Below, in pieces: positions 45,790 to 58,800 of a stretch of 64,000 bases of DNA (its first letter is position 1; each line of letters starts with the position of its first letter). The notes under the pieces are model-generated. The model was not told the origin of the DNA and ran no database searches. It worked only from the letters and a program-made list of their open reading frames with translations. The translations under genes and the position numbers were made by a program. The stretch comes from Symsagittifera roscoffensis (lineage: Eukaryota > Xenacoelomorpha > Acoela > Convolutidae): the NCBI RefSeq assembly GCF_963678635.1, contig NC_087069.1, forward strand, positions 44,468,688-44,532,687, given 5' to 3'.

Positions 45790-48700
45790 TGTTCCAATTA
45801 TCAATTCTACTGGGTTAGCGGTCGTTGCCGAAGCGGATTTGTGCTGTGGTGATTTTTTGTCCGAAGAAAATTGTCACAAATTGGTAGTTTCCACTAGCTT
45901 CTGGTCTTGGCTACTGAATATTTCTTCAGTTTTGACATCTTTGAAATACACAGCGACAATTTGTTTGGGTTATCAATGCGTTGTAAGTTTGCTGACAAAT
46001 CATGGGAGTACTAAGTTTTTTTTTGATTTTGGTCTTTATGTTTCTGAAATATGTCTTTTTTGTGTTCAGACTTGATGCGATTTTTTGTGGTACAATTTTT
46101 TTTCATTTTTGAGGACAGTGTGTGGCTAGTTAAGAAATTTTGATGTGTTCATTGTTGTTCCAATCCTCAATTCTATTATTTTAGCGATCGTTGCAGAAGT
46201 TGATTTGAGCTGTGGTTTTTTTTGTCCGAAAAAAGTAGTCGTTACAAATTGGTAGTTTCCACCAGCTTCTGGTCTCAACTACTGAATGTTTCTTCAGTTT
46301 TGACATCTTTGAAATACACAGCGACAATTTTTTTGGGTTATCAATGTGTTGTAGGTTTGCTGACAAATCATGGGAGTACTAAGTTTTTGATTTTGGTCTT
46401 TATGTTTCTGAAATATGTCTTTTGTGTGTTTGTTCTTGATGCGATCTTTTGTGGTACAACTGTTTTTATTTTTCAGGACACTGTGTGGCCAGTTAAGACA
46501 TCTTGATGTTATCATTGTTGTTCCATTCATCCGATCTGCTGGGTTAGCGATTGTTGCAGAAGCAGATTTGCTCTGTGGTAATTTTTTGTCCCAAAAAAGT
46601 TGTCGTTACAAATTGGTAGTTTCCACTAGCTTCTGGTCTCGGCTACTGAATGTTTCTTCTGTTTTGACATCTTTGTAATACGCAGCGCTGCTTTTTTGGT
46701 TTGTTAATGCGTTGTGGGTATGCTGGCTCTTCATGGGACTTCTGGGTTTTGGATTTTGGTATTTGCATTTCTGATATATGTTTTTTTTGTGTTCATCCTT
46801 GATGCGATTTTTTGTGGTACAAATTTTTTCATTTTCCAGGACAGTGTGTGGCTAGTTAAGAAGTCTTGATGAGTTGATTGTTGTTCCAATTATCAATTCT
46901 ACTGGGTTAGCGGTCGTTGCCGAAGCGGATTTGTGCTGTGGTGATTTTTTGTCCGAAGAAAATTGTCACAAATTGGTAGTTTCCACTAGCTTCTGGTCTT
47001 GGCTACTGAATATTTCTTCAGTTTTGACATCTTTGAAATACACAGCGACAATTTTTTTTGGGTTATCAAAGCGTTGTAAGTTTGCTGACAAATCATGGGA
47101 GTACTATGTTTTTGATTTTGGTCTTTATGTTTCTGAAATATGTCTTTTTTGTGTTCAGACTTGATGCGATTTTTTGTGGTACAATTTTTTTTTCATTTTT
47201 GAGGACAGTGTGTGGCTAGTTAAGAAATTTTGATGTGTTGATTGTTGTTCCAATCCTCAATTCTATTATTTTAGCGATCGTTGCAGAAGTGGATCTGCGC
47301 TGTGGTTTTTTTTTCCGAAAAAAGTTGTCGTTACAAATTGGTAGTTTCAACTAGCTTCTGGTCTCGACTACTGAATGTTTCTTCAGTTTTGACATCTTTG
47401 AAATACACAGCGACAATTTTTTTGGGTTATCAATGTGTTGTAGGTTTGCTGACAAATCATCGGAGTACTAAGTTTTTGATTTTGGACTTTATGTTTCTGA
47501 AATATGTCTTTTGTGTGGTTGTTCTTGATGCGATCTTTTGTGGTACAACTGTTTTTATTTATCAGGACACTGTGTGGCCAGTTAAGACATCTTGATGTTA
47601 TCATTGATATTCCATTCATCCGATCTACTGGGTTAGCGATCGTTGCAGAAGCGGATTTGCTCTGTGGTATTTTTTTGTCCGAAAAAAGTTGTCACAAATT
47701 GGTAGTTTCCACTAGCTTCTGGTCTTGGCTACTGAATGTTTCTTCAGTTTTGAATTGTTTGAAATACACCGCGATTTTTTTTGGGTCATTAGTTTGTTGT
47801 GGGTTTGCTGACAGTTCATGGGAGTACTATGTTTTTGATTTTGGTCTTTATGTTTCTGAAATATGTCTTTTGTGTGTTTGTTCTTGATGCGATCTTTTGT
47901 GGTACACATTTTTTTTATTTTTCAGGACACTGTGTGGCCAGTTAAGACATCTTGATTTGTTCATTGGTCTTCCATTCGTCCGATGTACTGGGTTAGCGAT
48001 CGTTGCAGAAGCGGATTTGCTCTGTGGTGATTTTTTGTCCGAAGAAAATTGTCACAAATTGGTAGTTTCCACTAGCTTCTGGTCTTGGCTACTGAAAATT
48101 TCTTCAGTTTTGACATCTTTGAAATACACAGCGACAATTTTTTTGGGTTATCAAAGCGTTGTAAGTTTGCTGACAAATCATGGGAGTACTATGTTTTTGA
48201 TTTTGGTCTTTATGTTTCTGAAATATGTCTTTTTTGTGTTCAGACTTGATGCGATTTTTTGTGGTACAATTTTTTTTTTCATTTTTGAGGACAGTGTGTG
48301 GCTAGTTAAGAAATTTTGATGTGTTGATTGTTGTTCCAATCCTCAATTCTATTATTTTAGCGATCGTTGCAGAAGTGGATTTGCGCTGTGGTTTTTTTTG
48401 TCCGAAAAAAGTTGTCGTTACAAATTGGTAGTTTCCACTAGCTTCTGGTCTCGACTACTGAATGTTTCTTCAGTTTTGACATCTTTGAAATACACAGCGA
48501 CAATTTGTTTGGGTTATCAATGTGTTGTAGGTTTGCTGACAAATCATGGGAGTACTAAGTTTTTGATTTTGGACTTTATGTTTCTGAAATATGTCTTTTG
48601 TGTGGTTGTTCTTGATGCGATCTTTTGTGGTACAACTGTTTTTATTTTTCAGGACACTGTGTGGCCAGTTAAGACATCTTGATGTTATCATTGTTGTTCC

Positions 48701-49050
48701 ATTCATCCGATCTACTGGGTTAGCGATCGTTGCAGAAGCGGATTCGCTCTGTGGTATTTTTTTGTCCGAAAAAAGTTGTCACAAATTGGTAGTTTCCACT
48801 AGCTTCTGGTCTCGGCTACTGAATGTTTCTTCAGTTTTGACAACGAAAAAATAAAGCGACATTTTTTTTGGGTTGTTAACATGTTAATGCGTTAAGAGTT
48901 TGCTGACGGTTCATGGGAGTACTATGTTTTTGATTTTGGTCTTTATGTTTCTGAAATATGTCTTTTTTGTGTTTGTTCTTGATGCGATCTTTTGTGGTAC
49001 AAATTTTTTTTCATTTTTCAAGACACTGTGTGGCTAGTTAAGTCATCTTA
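45790..49050 (+). repeat. Three successive trimer units of about 1087 bp
   Basis: A three-monomer pattern recurs three times. One monomer has GCCGAAGCGG or the GAAGAAAATTGTCAC form, one has CTATTATTTTAGCGATCG, and one has GGCCAGTTAAGACATCTTGATGTTATC. Corresponding points are about 1085-1090 bases apart (for example near 46222, 47311 and 48398). Copies differ at a modest number of sites, so this higher-order unit is older than the 1455-bp duplication. Confidence 0.7.
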
Positions 49051-52000
49051 ATGTGTTCATTGTTGTTCCTATCATCAGTTCTACTGGGTTAGCGATCGTT
49101 GCAGAGCGCGTTTGCTTTGTGGTAATTTTTTGTCCGAAAAAAGTTGTCACAAATTGGTAGTTTCCACTAGCTTCTGGTCTCGGCTACTGAGTGTTTCTTC
49201 AGTTTTGACATCTTTGAAATACGCAGCGCTGTTTTTTTGGTTTGTTAATGCGTTGTGGGTATGCTGATTGTTCATGGGACTTCTGGGTTTTGGATTTTGG
49301 TATTTGCGTTTCTGAAATATGTCTTTTTTGTGTTCATCCTTGATGCGATTTTTTGTGGTACAAATTTTTTCATTTTCCAGGACAGTGTGTGGCTAGTTAA
49401 GAAGTCTTGATGAGTTCATTGTTGTTCCAATCATCAATTCTTTTGGATTAGCGATCGTTGCAGAAGCGGATTTGTGCTGTGGTGATTTTTTGTCCGAAGA
49501 AAATTGTCACAAATTGGTAGTTTCCACTAGCTACTGGTCTTGGCTACTGAATGTTTCTTCAGTTTTGACATCTTTGAAATACACAGCGAGTTTTTTTTGG
49601 GTTCTCAATGCGTTGTAGGTTTGCTGACGGTTCATGGGAGTACTAAGTTTTTGATTTTGGTCTTTATGTTTCTGAAATATGTCTTTTGTGTGTTTGTTCT
49701 TGATGCGATCTTTTGTGGTACAATTTTTTTCATTTTTCAGGACACTGTGTAGCTAGTTAAGACATCTTTATGTGTTCATTGTTGTTCCATTCATCCGATT
49801 TACTGGGATAGCGATTGTTGCAGAAGCGGATTTGCTCTGTGGTAATTTTTTGTCCGAAAAAAGTTGTCACAAATTGGTAGATTCCACTAGCTTCTGGTCT
49901 TGGCTACTGAATGTTTCTTCAGTTTTGACATGTTTGAAATACACAGCGATATTTTTTTGGTTTGTTAACGCGCTATGGGTTTGCTGACAGTTCATTGGAG
50001 TACTATGTTTTTGATTTTGGTCTTTATACTTCTGAAATATGTCTTTTTTGTGTTTGTTCTTGATGCGATCTTTTGTGGTACAAATTTTTTCATTTTTCAG
50101 GACACTGTGTGGCTAGTTAAGTCATCTTGATGTATCCATTGTTGTTCCATTCATCAGTTCTACTAGGTTAGCGATCGTTGCAGAAGCGGATTTGCTCTGT
50201 GGTAATTTTTTGTCCGACAAAAATTGTCACAAATTGGTAGTTTCCTGTAGCTTCTGGTCTTGGCTACTGAATGTTTCTTCAGTTTTGACATCTTTGAAAT
50301 ACACAGCGACGGTGTTTTGGGTTATCAATGCGTTGAAGGTTTGCTGGTAGTTCATGGGAGTACTAAGTTTTTGATTTTGGTCTTTATGTTTCGGAAATAT
50401 GTCTTTTTTGTGTTTGTTCTTGATGCGATCTTTTGTGGTATAATTTTTTTCATTTTTCAGGACACTGTGTGGCTAGTTAGGACATCTTGATGTGTTCAAT
50501 ATTGTTCCATTCATCCGATCTACTGGGTTAGCGATCGTTGCAGACGCGGATTTGCTCTGTGGTAATTTTTTGTCGGACAAAAATTGTCACAAATTGGTAG
50601 TTTCCACTAGCTTCTGGTCTTGGCTACGAAATGTTTCTTCAGTTTTGACATCTTTGAAATACACAGCGACGGTGTTTTGGGTTATCAATGCGTTGTAGGT
50701 TTGCTGGTAGTTCATGGGAGTACTAAGTTTTTGATTTTGGTCTTTATGTTTCGGAAATATGTCTTTTTTGTGTTTGTTCTTGATGCGATCTTTTGTGGTA
50801 CAATTTTTTTTCATTTTTCAGGACACTGTGTGGCTAGTTAGGACATCTTGATGTGTTCAATATTGTTCCATTCATCCGATCTACTGGGTTAGCGATCGTT
50901 GCAGACGCGGATTTGCTCTGTGGTAATTTTTTGTCCGAAAAAAAGTTGTCACAAATTGGTAGTTTCCACTAGCTTCTGGTCTTGGCTACCGAATGTTTCT
51001 TCAGTTTTGACATCTTTGAAATACACAGCGATATTTTTATGGGTTTTTAATGCGTTGTGGGTTTGCTGACAGTTCATGGGAGTACTGTGTTTTTGATTTT
51101 GGTCTTTATGATTCTGAAATATGTCTTTTTTGTGTTTGTTCTTGATGCGATCTTTTGTGGTACAATTTTTTTCATCGTTCAGGACACTGTGTGGCTAGTT
51201 GAGTCATCATGATGTGTACATTGTTGTTACGTTCATCAGTTCTACTGGGTTAGCGATCGTTGCAGAAGCGGATTTGCTCTGTGGTAATTTTTTGTCCAAA
51301 AAAGGTGTCACAAATTGGTAGTTTCCACTAGCTTCTGGTCTTGGCTACTGAATGTTTCTTCAGTTTTGACATCTTTGAAATACACAGCGATATTTTTTTG
51401 GTTTTTTAATGCGTTGTATGTTTGCTGACAGTTCATGGGAACACTATGTTTTTGATTTTGGTCTTTATGCTTCTGAAATATGTCTTTTTTGTGTTTGATC
51501 TTGATGCGGTCTTTTGTGGTACAAATTTTTTTCATTTTTCAGGACACTGTGTGGCTAGTTGAGTCATCTTGATGTGGACATTGTTGTTCCATTCTTCATT
51601 TCTACTGGGGTGGCGATCGTTGCAGAAGCGGATTTGCTCTGTGGTATTTTTTTGTCCGAAAAAAATTATCACAATTTGGTAGTTTCCACTAGCTTCTGGT
51701 TTTGACTACTGAATGTTTCTTCAGTTTTGACATCTTTGAAATACACAGCGATATTTTTTTGGGTTTTTAATGCGTTGTGGGTTTGCTGACAGTTCATGGG
51801 AGTACTGTGTTTTTGATTTTAGTCTTTATGATTCTGAAATATGTCTTTTTTGTGTTTGTTCTTGATGCGATCTTTTGTGGTACAAATTTTTTCATCTTTC
51901 AGGACACTGTGTGGCTAGTTGAGTCATCATGATGTGTACATTGTTGTTACATTCATCAGTTCTACTGGGTTAGCGATCGTTGCAGAAGCGGATTTGCTCT

Positions 52001-52850
52001 GTGGTAATTTTTTGTCCAAAAAAGGTGTCACAAATTGGTAGTTTCCACTAGCTTCTGGTCTTGGCTACTGAATGTTTCTTCAGTTTTGACATCTTTGAAA
52101 TACACAGCGATATTTTTTGGGGTTTTTAATGCATTGTGGGTTTGGTGACAGTTCATGGGAACACTATGTTTTTGATTTTGGTCTTTATGCTTCTGAAATA
52201 TGTCTTTTTTGTGTTTGTTCTTGATGCGATCTTTCGTGGTACAAATTTTTTCATTTTTCAGGACACTGTGTGGCTAGTTGAGTCATCTTGATGTGTACAT
52301 TGTTGTTACGTTCATCAGTTCTACTGGGTTAGCGATCGTTGCAGAAGCGGATTTGCCCTGTGGTAATTTTTTGTCCAAAAAAGGTGTCACAAATTGGTAG
52401 TTTCCACTAGCTTCTGGTCTTGGCTACTGAAGGTTTCTTCAGTTTTGACATCTTTGAAATACACAGCGATATTTTTTGGGGTTTTGAATGCGTTGTGGGT
52501 TTGCTGACAGTTCATGGGAACACTATGTTTTTGATTTTGGTCTTTATGCTTCTGAAATATGTCTTTTTTGTGTTTGTTCTTGATGCGATCTTTCGTGGTA
52601 CAAATTTTTTCATTTTTCAGGACACTGTGTGGCTAGTTGAGTCATCTTGATGTGTACATTGTTGTTCCATTCATCAGTCCTACTAGGTTAGCGATCGTTG
52701 CAGAAGCGGATTTGCTCTGTGGTAAATTTTTGTCCGAAAAAATTGTCACAAATTGGTAGTTTCCATTAGCTTCTGGTCTCGGCTACTGAATGTTTCTTTA
52801 GTTTTGACATCTTTGAAATACACAGCGATATATTTTTGGGTTTTTAATGC

Positions 52851-55014
52851 GTTGTGGGTTTGCTGACAGTTCATGGGAACACTATGTTTTTGATTTTGGT
52901 CTTTATGCTCCTGAAATATGTCTTTTTTTGTGTTTGTTCTTGATGCGATCTTTTGTGGTACAAATTTTTTCATTTTTCAGGACACTGTGTGGCTAGTTAG
53001 GTCATCTTGATGTTTTCATTGTTGTTCCATACATCAATTCTACTCGGTTAGAGATTGTTGCAGAAGCAGATTTGCTATGTGGTAATTTTTTGTCAGAAAA
53101 AAGTTGTCAAAAATTGGTAGTTTCCACTAGCTTCTGGTCTTGGCTACTGAATGTTTCTTCAGTTTTGACATCTTTGAAATACACAGCGATATTTTTTTGG
53201 GTTTTTAATGCGTTGTGGTTTTGCTGACAGTTCATAGGAGTACTATTGCTTTGTTTTTGGTCTTTATGTTTCTGAAATATGTCTTTTTTGTGTTCGTTCT
53301 TGATGCGATCTTTTGTGGTACAAATTTTTTCATTTTTCAGGACACTGTGTGGCTAGTTGAGTCATCATGATGTGTACATTGTTGTTACGTTCATCAGTTC
53401 TACTGGGTTAGCGATCGTTGCAGAAGCGGATTTGCTCTGTGGTAAATTTTTGTCCGAAAAAAATTGTCACAAATTGGTAGATCCACTAGCTTCTGGTCTT
53501 GGCTACTGAATGCATCTTCAGTTTTGACATCTTTGAAGTACACAGCGATATTTTTTTTGGGTTTTCAATGCGTTGTGGGTTTGCTGAAACTGCATGGGAA
53601 CACTATGTTTTTGATTTTGGTCTTTGTGCTCCTGAAATATGTCTTTTTTGTGTTTGTTCTTGATGCGATCTTTTGTGGTACAAATTTTTTCATTTTTCAG
53701 GACACTGTGTGGCTAGTTGAGTCATCTTGATGTGTACATTGTTGTTCCATTCATCAGTTCTACTGGGTTGGCGATCGTTGCAGAAGCGGATTTGCTCTGT
53801 GGTAAAGTTTTGTCCGAAAAAAATTATCACAATTTGGTAGTTTCCACTAGCTTCTGGTCTCGGCTACTGAATGTTTCTTCAGTTTTGACATCTTTGAAAT
53901 ACACAGCGATATTTTTTTTGGGTTTTTAATTCGTTGTGGGTTTGCTGACAGTTCATGGGAACACTATGTTTTTGATTTTGGTCTTTATGCTCCTGAAATA
54001 TGTCTTTTTTTGTGTTTGTTCTTGATGCGATCTTTTGTGGTACAAATTTTTTCATTTTTCAGGACACTGTGTGGCTAGTTAGGTCATCTTGATGTTTTCA
54101 TTGTTGTTCCATACATCAATTCTACTCGGTTAGAGATTGTTGCAGAAGCAGATTTGCTATGTGGTAATTTTTTGTCAGAAAAAAGTTGTCAAAAATTGGT
54201 AGTTTCCACTAGCTTCTGGTCTTGGCTACTGAATGTTTCTTCAGTTTTGACATCTTTGAAATACACAGCGATATTTTTTTGGGTTTTTAATGCGTTGTGG
54301 TTTTGCTGACAGTTCATAGGAGTACTATTGCTTTGTTTTTGGTCTTTATGTTTCTGAAATATGTCTTTTTTGTGTTCGTTCTTGATGCGATCTTTTGTGG
54401 TACAAATTTTTTCATTTTTCAGGACACTGTGTGGCTAGTTGAGTCATCATGATGTGTACATTGTTGTTACGTTCATCAGTTCTACTGGGTTAGCGATCGT
54501 TGCAGAAGCGGATTTGCTCTGTGGTAAATTTTTGTCCGAAAAAAATTGTCACAAATTGGTAGATCCACTAGCTTCTGGTCTTGGCTACTGAATGCATCTT
54601 CAGTTTTGACATCTTTGAAGTACACAGCGATATTTTTTTTGGGTTTTCAATGCGTTGTGGGTTTGCTGAAACTGCATGGGAACACTATGTTTTTGATTTT
54701 GGTCTTTGTGCTCCTGAAATATGTCTTTTTTGTGTTTGTTCTTGATGCGATCTTTTGTGGTACAAATTTTTTCATTTTTCAGGACACTGTGTGGCTAGTT
54801 GAGTCATCTTGATGTGTACATTGTTGTTCCATTCATCAGTTCTACTGGGTTGGCGATCGTTGCAGAAGCGGATTTGCTCTGTGGTAAAGTTTTGTCCGAA
54901 AAAAATTATCACAATTTGGTAGTTTCCACTAGCTTCTGGTCTCGGCTACTGAATGTTTCTTCAGTTTTGACATCTTTGAAATACACAGCGATATTTTTTT
55001 TGGGTTTTTAATTC
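52851..55014 (+). repeat. Recent tandem duplication of a 1082-bp trimer
   Basis: 52851-53932 and 53933-55014 match throughout, with private variants in the same order: GATGTTTTCATTG with CCATACATC, TTGCTATGTGG, GTCAGAAAAAAG, AGATCCACTAGC, GAATGCATCTTC, AAACTGCATGGG and GGTAAAGTTTTG. Identity continues about 24 bases past the second copy and then stops at CATAGG versus CATGGG. Confidence 0.9.
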
Positions 55015-55699
55015 GTTGTGGGTTTGCTGACAGTTCATAGGAGTACTATTTTTTTGTTTTTGGTCTTTATGTTTCTGAAATATGTCTTTTTTGTGTTTGT
55101 TCTTGATGCGATCTTTTGTGGTACAAATTTTTTCAATTTTCAGGACACTGTGTGGCTAGTTAGGTCATCTTGATGTGTTCATTGTTGTCCCATTCATCAA
55201 TTCTACTCGGTTAGAGATTGTTGCAGAAGCAGATTTGCTATGTGGTAGTTTTTTGTCAGAAAAAAGTTGTCAAAAATTGGTAGTTTCCACTAGCTTCTGG
55301 TCTCGGCTACTGAATGTTTCTTCAGTTTTGACATCTTTGAAATACACAGCGATATTTTTTTGGGTTTTTAATGCGTTGTGGTTTTGCTGACAGTTCATAG
55401 GAGTACTATTTTTTGTTTTTGGTCTTTATGTTTCTGAAATATGTCTTTTTTGTGTTTGTTCTTGATGCGATCTTTTGTGGTACAATTTTTTTCATTTTTC
55501 AGGACACTGTGTGGCTAGTTAGGTCATCTTGATGTGTTCATTGTTGTTCCATTCATCAATTCTACTCGGTTAGAGATTGTTGCAGAAGCAGATTTGCTAT
55601 GTGGTAGTTTTTTGTCAGAAAAAAGTTGTCAAAAATTGGTAGTTTCCACCAGCTTCTGGTCTTGGCTACTGAATGTTTCTTCAGTTTTGACATCTTTGA

Positions 55700-55755
55700 A
55701 ATACACAGCGATATTTTTTGGGTTTTTAATACACAGCGATATTTTTTGGGTTTTT
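55700..55755 (+). repeat. 28-bp tandem duplication inside one monomer
   Basis: The segment AATACACAGCGATAT plus its T/G tail is present twice in direct succession (55700-55727 and 55728-55755), making this monomer 387 bases long. No other monomer in the window shows it, so it arose recently and has not spread. Confidence 0.92.
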
Positions 55756-55889
55756 AATGCGTTGTGGTTTTGCTGACAGTTCATAGGAGTACTATTTTTT
55801 TGTTTTTGGTCTTTATGTTTCTGAAATATGTCTTTTTTGTGTTTGTTCTTGATGCGACCTTTTGTGGTACAATTTTTTTCATTTTTCAG

Positions 55890-58800
55890 GACACTGTGTG
55901 GCTAGTTAAATCATCTTGATGTGTTCATTGTTGTTCCATTCATCAGTTCTACTGGGTTAGCGATCGTTGCAGAAGCGGGTTTGCTTTGTGGTATTTTTTT
56001 GTCCGAAAAAAGTTGTCACAAATTGGTAGTTTCCACTAGCTTCTGGTCTCGGCTACTGAATGTTTCTTCAGTTTTGACAACCAAAAAATACAGCGACATT
56101 TTTTTTGGGTTGTTAATATGTTAATGCGTTTTGGGTTTGCTGACGGTTCATGGGAGTACTAAGTTTTTGATTTTGGTCTTTATGTTTCTGAAAGATGTCT
56201 TTTTTTGTGTTTGTTCTTGATGCCATCTTTTGTGGTACAAATTTTTTTCCTTTTTCAGGACACTGTGTGGCTAGTTAAGTCATCTTGATGTGTTCATTGT
56301 TGTTAAGTTCATCAGTTCTACTGAGTTAGCGATCATTGCGGAAGCGGATTTTCTCGGTGGTACTTTTTTTGTCCGAAAAAGTTGTCGTTACAAATTGGTA
56401 GCTTCCACTAGCTTCTGGTCTCGGCTACTGAATGTTTCTTCAGTTTTGACAACCAAAAAATACAGCGACATTTTTTTGGGTTGTTAACATGTTAATGCGT
56501 TGTGGGTTTGCTTACGGTTCATGGGAGTACTAAGTTTTTGATTTTGGTCTTTAGGTTTCTGAAAAATGTCTTTTTTTGTGTTTGTTCTTGATGCGATCTT
56601 TTGTGGTACAAATTTTTTCATTTTTCAGGACACTGTGTGGCTAGTTAAGTCATCTTGATGTGTCCATTGTTGTTTCATTCATCAGTTCTACTAGGTTAGC
56701 GATCGTTGCAGAAGCGGATTTGCTCTGTGGTAAATTTTTGTCCGAAAGAATTGTCACAAATTGGTAGTTTCCATTAGCTTCTGGTCTCGGCTACTGAATG
56801 TTTATTCAGTTTTGACATCTTTGAAATACACAGCGATATTTTTTTGGGTTTTAAATGCGTTGTGGGTTTGCTGACAGTTCATGGTAACACTATGTTTTTG
56901 ATTTTGGTCTTTATGCTCCTGAAATATGTCTTTTTTGTGTTTGTTCTTGATGCGATCTTTTGTGGTACAAATTTTTTCATTTTTCAGGACACTGTGTGGC
57001 TAGTTAGGTCATCTTGATGTGTTCAATGTTGTTCCATTCATCAATTATACTCGGTTAGAGATTGTTGCAGAAGCAGATTTGCTATGTGGTAATTTTTTGT
57101 CAGAAAAAAGTTGTCAAAAATTGGTAGTTTCCACTAGCTTCTGGTCTTGGCTACTGAATGTTTCTTCAGTTTTGACATCTTTGAAATACACAGCGATATT
57201 TTTTTGGGTTTTTAATGCATTGTGGTTTTGCTGACAGTTCATAGGAGTACTATTGCTTTGTTTCTGGTCTTTATGTTTCTGAAATATGTCTTTTTTGTGT
57301 TTGTTGTTGATGCGATCTTTTGTGGTACAATTTTTTTCATTTTTCAGGACACTGTGTGGCTAGTTAAATCATCTTGATGTGTTCATTGTTGTTCCATTCA
57401 TCAGTTCTACTGGGTTAGCGATCGTTGCAGAAACGGGTTTGCTTTGTGGTATTTTTTTGTCCGAAAAAAGTTGTCACAAATTGGTAGTTTCCACTAGCTT
57501 CTGGTCTCGGCTACTGAATGTTTCTTCAGTTTTGACAACCAAAAAATACAGCGACATTTTTTTTGGGTTGTTATTATGTTAATGCGTTTTGGGTTTGCTG
57601 ACGGTTCATGGGAGTACTAAGTTTTTGATTTTGGTCTTTATGTTTCTGAAAGATGTCTTTTTTTTGTGTTTGTTCTTGATGCCATCTTTTGTGGTACAAA
57701 TTTTTTCATTTTTCAGGACACTGTGTGGCTAGTTAAGTCATCTTGATGTGTTCATTGTTGTTAAGTTCATCAGTTCTACTGAGTTAGCGATCATTGCGGA
57801 AGCGGATTTTCTCGGTGGTACTTTTTTGTCCGAAAAAGTTGTCGTTACAAATTGGTAGTTTCCACTAGCTTCTGGTCTCGGCTACTGAATGTTTCTTCAG
57901 TTTTGACAACCAAAAAATACAGCGACATTTTTTTGGGTTATTAATATGTTAACGTGTTGTGGGTTTGCTTACGGTTCATGGGAGTACTAAGTTTTTGATT
58001 TTGGTCTTTATGTTTCTGAAAGATGTCTTTTTTTGTGTTTGTTCTTGATGCGATCTTTTGTGGTACAAATTTTTTCATTTTTCAGGACACTGTGTGGCTA
58101 GTTAAGTCATCTTGATGTGTCCATTTTGGTTCCAATCATCAGTTCTACTAGGTTAGCGATCGTTGCAGAAGCGGATTTGCTCTGTGGTAAATTTTTGTCC
58201 GAAAAAATTGTCACAAATTGGTAGTTTCCATTAGCTTCTGGTCTCGGCTACTGAATGTTTCTTCAGTTTTGACATCTTTGAAATACACAGCGATATTTTT
58301 ATGGGTTTTTAATGCGTTGTGGGTTTGCTGAAAGTTCATGGGAACACTATGTTTTTGATTTTGGTCTTTATGCTCCTGAAATATGTCTTTTTTGTAATTG
58401 TTCTTGATGCGATCTTTTGTGGTACAAATTTTTTCATTTTTCAGGACACTGTGTGGCTAGTTAGGTCATCTTGATGTGTTCATTGTTGTTCCATTCATCA
58501 ATTCTACTCGGTTAGAGATTGTTGCAGAAGCAGATTTGCTCTGTGGTTAATTTTTTGTCCGAAAAAAGTTGTCACAATTTGGTAGTTTCCACTAGCTTCT
58601 GGTCTTGGCTACTGAATGTTTCTTCAGTTTTGTCATCTTTGAAATACATAGCGATATTTTTTTTTGGGTTTTTAATGCGTTGTGGGTTTGCTGACAGTTC
58701 ATAGGAGTACTATTGCTTTGTTTCTGGTCTTTATGTTTCTGAAATATGTCTTTTTTGTGTTTGTTCTTGATGCGATCTTTTGTGGTACAATTTTTTTCAT

